NCBI GenBank assembly: GCA_018058135.1
Contig: JAGPCK010000004.1
Coordinates: 1-64,000 of the forward strand
DNA from: Bacteroidia bacterium
GTDB taxonomy: Bacteria > Bacteroidota > Bacteroidia > UKL13-3
Direction of reading: 5' to 3'
DNA: 64,000 bases
Part shown: in pieces, positions 62,772-64,000 of the stretch
Layout: each line of letters begins with the position of its first letter
Position numbering within the stretch: the stretch's first letter is position 1
Notes under the pieces: generated by a model
Told to the model about the DNA's origin: nothing
Seen by the model: only the letters and a program-made list of their open reading frames with translations
Database searches by the model: none
Made by a program: the position numbers and the translations under genes

Positions 62772-63897
62772 TCAAAATATTCTCTACGCCATCAATTAAA
62801 ACAGGAAGATAATTATCAATTGACAAATTCTCTGAGAAATACATTTGTATTTCTTTTTTTTTGTCATTTGGCTGGTTAACTACTTTTTCAAATTGAGATA
62901 AGAAGTCATACGAATTAAAATCAAGCAATTCCAATACTTCCCCTTGACCATTAACACCCATCATGCCTTTTAGCGGATGAGCAATTACTTTAATTCCATA
63001 ACTTATATATTCATATAGTTTATTTGGTGCGCAAAATTCAAAATTCATACTCACACCTTTGTACAAAATAAGACCATAATCAATCATTTCGTAATATTTC
63101 CATAATTCTTTATGAGGAACAAGACCGAATATCCTTAGGTTTGGATTACCTGCTTGTATAAGCTTAGTCTTAATCTCATCAGAATAGTTGCCTACAACCA
63201 CAAAATAATGCGATTTTTTTGATTTGAAATGCTTGAGTATTTCAACAAATGAATCCAAATAGTGATCCATACCTATGCTTCCGATATGCCCAATAATTAC
63301 TGAACCGGTTGGAAATTGTAGCTGCAATTTATCATCAGATTCAGTTGGAATTTTGGTTGAATTAATCACTAAGCAAGTATTTTGATTAGGATATTGAGCC
63401 AGTCTGGTAAAGTACTCCAGTCTGTTTTGCTCCGGGAAAACAGCAAACTCCAAATTTTGCTTAGCCTGCTTAACTACATATTGCCACATACGTCTGCTGA
63501 AACCGGATAATTCCAACTCATCTACAATTTCAAACTGATGGTAAACAATTTTAGACCCTCCACTGAAACCCAATTTCCTCAGCACCATCAAAATAAAAAC
63601 GACCTGGTAATCGGGAGTATAAATGACTGATTTTCCGTTTTTTTGTTTTAAGAAAAAACGTAGAAGACGAACGTACTTAAAAAATTTTGAATGAAAAGAT
63701 TGTTGACTTATTGAAACAGATCCTTTGTTATTTGATAAATTAGTATGCTGAACAACATGGTGAAAAGTATATTGACCTTGAGTAAAAACTTCTGTTACAG
63801 TAATACTATTCTTTAAGGAAAAAGTGTCAATAATAAATCGGGTAACCGGAATAAGAGTGAAATTATTTATTGTTACAAAATGAACAATTGCCATCAT
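62761..63897 (-). CDS. Family 4-like glycosyltransferase
   Basis: 378 residues in a GT-B arrangement: GHIGSIGMDHYLDSFVEILKHF starts the donor half, FGLVPHKELWKYYEMIDYGLILY and FCAPNKLYEYISYGIKVIAHPLKG hold the donor site. The N-terminal half is divergent. The ATG at 63897 overlaps the preceding gene's stop (ATGA); a second in-frame ATG follows directly. It is coupled to wecB. Confidence 0.8.
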   Translation of the reverse strand: MMAIVHFVTINNFTLIPVTRFIIDTFSLKNSITVTEVFTQGQYTFHHVVQHTNLSNNKGSVSISQQSFHSKFFKYVRLLRFFLKQKNGKSVIYTPDYQVVFILMVLRKLGFSGGSKIVYHQFEIVDELELSGFSRRMWQYVVKQAKQNLEFAVFPEQNRLEYFTRLAQYPNQNTCLVINSTKIPTESDDKLQLQFPTGSVIIGHIGSIGMDHYLDSFVEILKHFKSKKSHYFVVVGNYSDEIKTKLIQAGNPNLRIFGLVPHKELWKYYEMIDYGLILYKGVSMNFEFCAPNKLYEYISYGIKVIAHPLKGMMGVNGQGEVLELLDFNSYDFLSQFEKVVNQPNDKKKEIQMYFSENLSIDNYLPVLIDGVENILNEK

Positions 63898-64000
63898 TTA
63901 AACAGTTTCTTCTTTAACTTGTCAAACAGGCTGCTTTCTCCAACGTATTCATCATAATAGCCCTGGCTCTTGCCACCATAAGAGTAATAGCCATATCCTC
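63894..64000 (-). CDS. Wzc-like tyrosine autokinase, C-terminal tail (partial)
   Basis: Thirty-five codons are visible before the stop at 63894-63896. They encode GYGYYSYGGKSQGYYDEYVGE and a basic end KLKKKLFK. A cluster of seven tyrosines just before the C terminus is the autophosphorylation tail of BY-kinases (Wzc/CpsD) that control capsule chain length. The kinase domain lies outside the window. It fits with the Wzx/Wzy-type genes and overlaps the downstream gene by ATGA. Confidence 0.7.
   Translation of the reverse strand, partial: GYGYYSYGGKSQGYYDEYVGESSLFDKLKKKLFK

Noticed and set aside
1-64000. tRNA, rRNA, CRISPR array or complete insertion sequence
   Set aside because: None found on reading both strands; the only mobile-element trace is the transposase tail at 1-321.

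Overview
The window is a chromosomal segment of a member of the Bacteroidota. Three secreted proteins (5634, 9281, 23349) carry a C-terminal type IX secretion (T9SS) sorting domain, and the T9SS protein PorD (16629) is present. The bamD-rpoZ-coaBC-porD-recN order, DUF4199, and promoter-like TAnnTTTG elements also fit this phylum. The order or family cannot be fixed from the sequence. I see no rRNA, tRNA or CRISPR array, and no intergenic gap exceeds 300 bases.

Layout. 1-365: tail of a RAYT-type (REP-associated) transposase in two tandem copies, each followed by a REP-like hairpin; related hairpins recur at 19.3 and 20.8 kb. 468-1849: HTH regulator with an SRPBCC protein, behind a 14-bp inverted repeat. 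2-5.5 kb: membrane and envelope proteins, including a CarF/PEDS1-type plasmalogen desaturase convergent with a lipoprotein glycerophosphodiesterase. 5.6-13.6 kb: T9SS cargo, PIN-PhoH ATPase, cation transporter, Hpt protein and a sigma-54 response regulator. 13.6-19.2 kb: housekeeping block (NlpC/P60 peptidase, BamD, RNA polymerase omega, CoaBC, PorD, RecN). 19.5-27.3 kb: accessory and metabolic genes, including a T9SS-exported CotH-kinase protein and L-2-hydroxyglutarate oxidase.

From 27.6 kb to the end the window is a large cell-surface polysaccharide locus. A tightly coupled plus-strand operon (27630-38092) runs from a BatA-like protein, a zinc-ligand-poor dihydroorotase homologue, an acidic protein, DUF4199 and a DPM-like glycosyltransferase into two GT4 enzymes, a Wzm/Wzt ABC exporter and a DXD glycosyltransferase. 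After three more genes, a minus-strand operon read from 54682 down to 40657 encodes a Wzy-like polymerase, glycosyltransferases, an AsnB-type amidotransferase, a carbamoyltransferase and a 1663-residue C25 peptidase resembling the T9SS sortase PorU. Divergent from it are a Wzx flippase, an acetyltransferase, methyltransferases, glycosyltransferases and an epimerase. At the right edge, on the minus strand, are a WecB-type epimerase, a glycosyltransferase and the tyrosine-rich tail of a Wzc-like kinase.

The most interesting reading is inferred from context: the locus may make the glycan to which T9SS cargo is attached. A PorU-like enzyme sits in one operon with an amidotransferase of the class that makes sugar amides, and known PorU enzymes join cargo to an LPS whose linking sugar is an amidated uronic acid. 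The window would then contain cargo, a secretion component, a candidate sortase and candidate anchor-sugar enzymes. Other points are several inverted repeats at promoters, a promoter placed for leaderless translation (21743-21780), and a possible small RNA at about 27497-27555.
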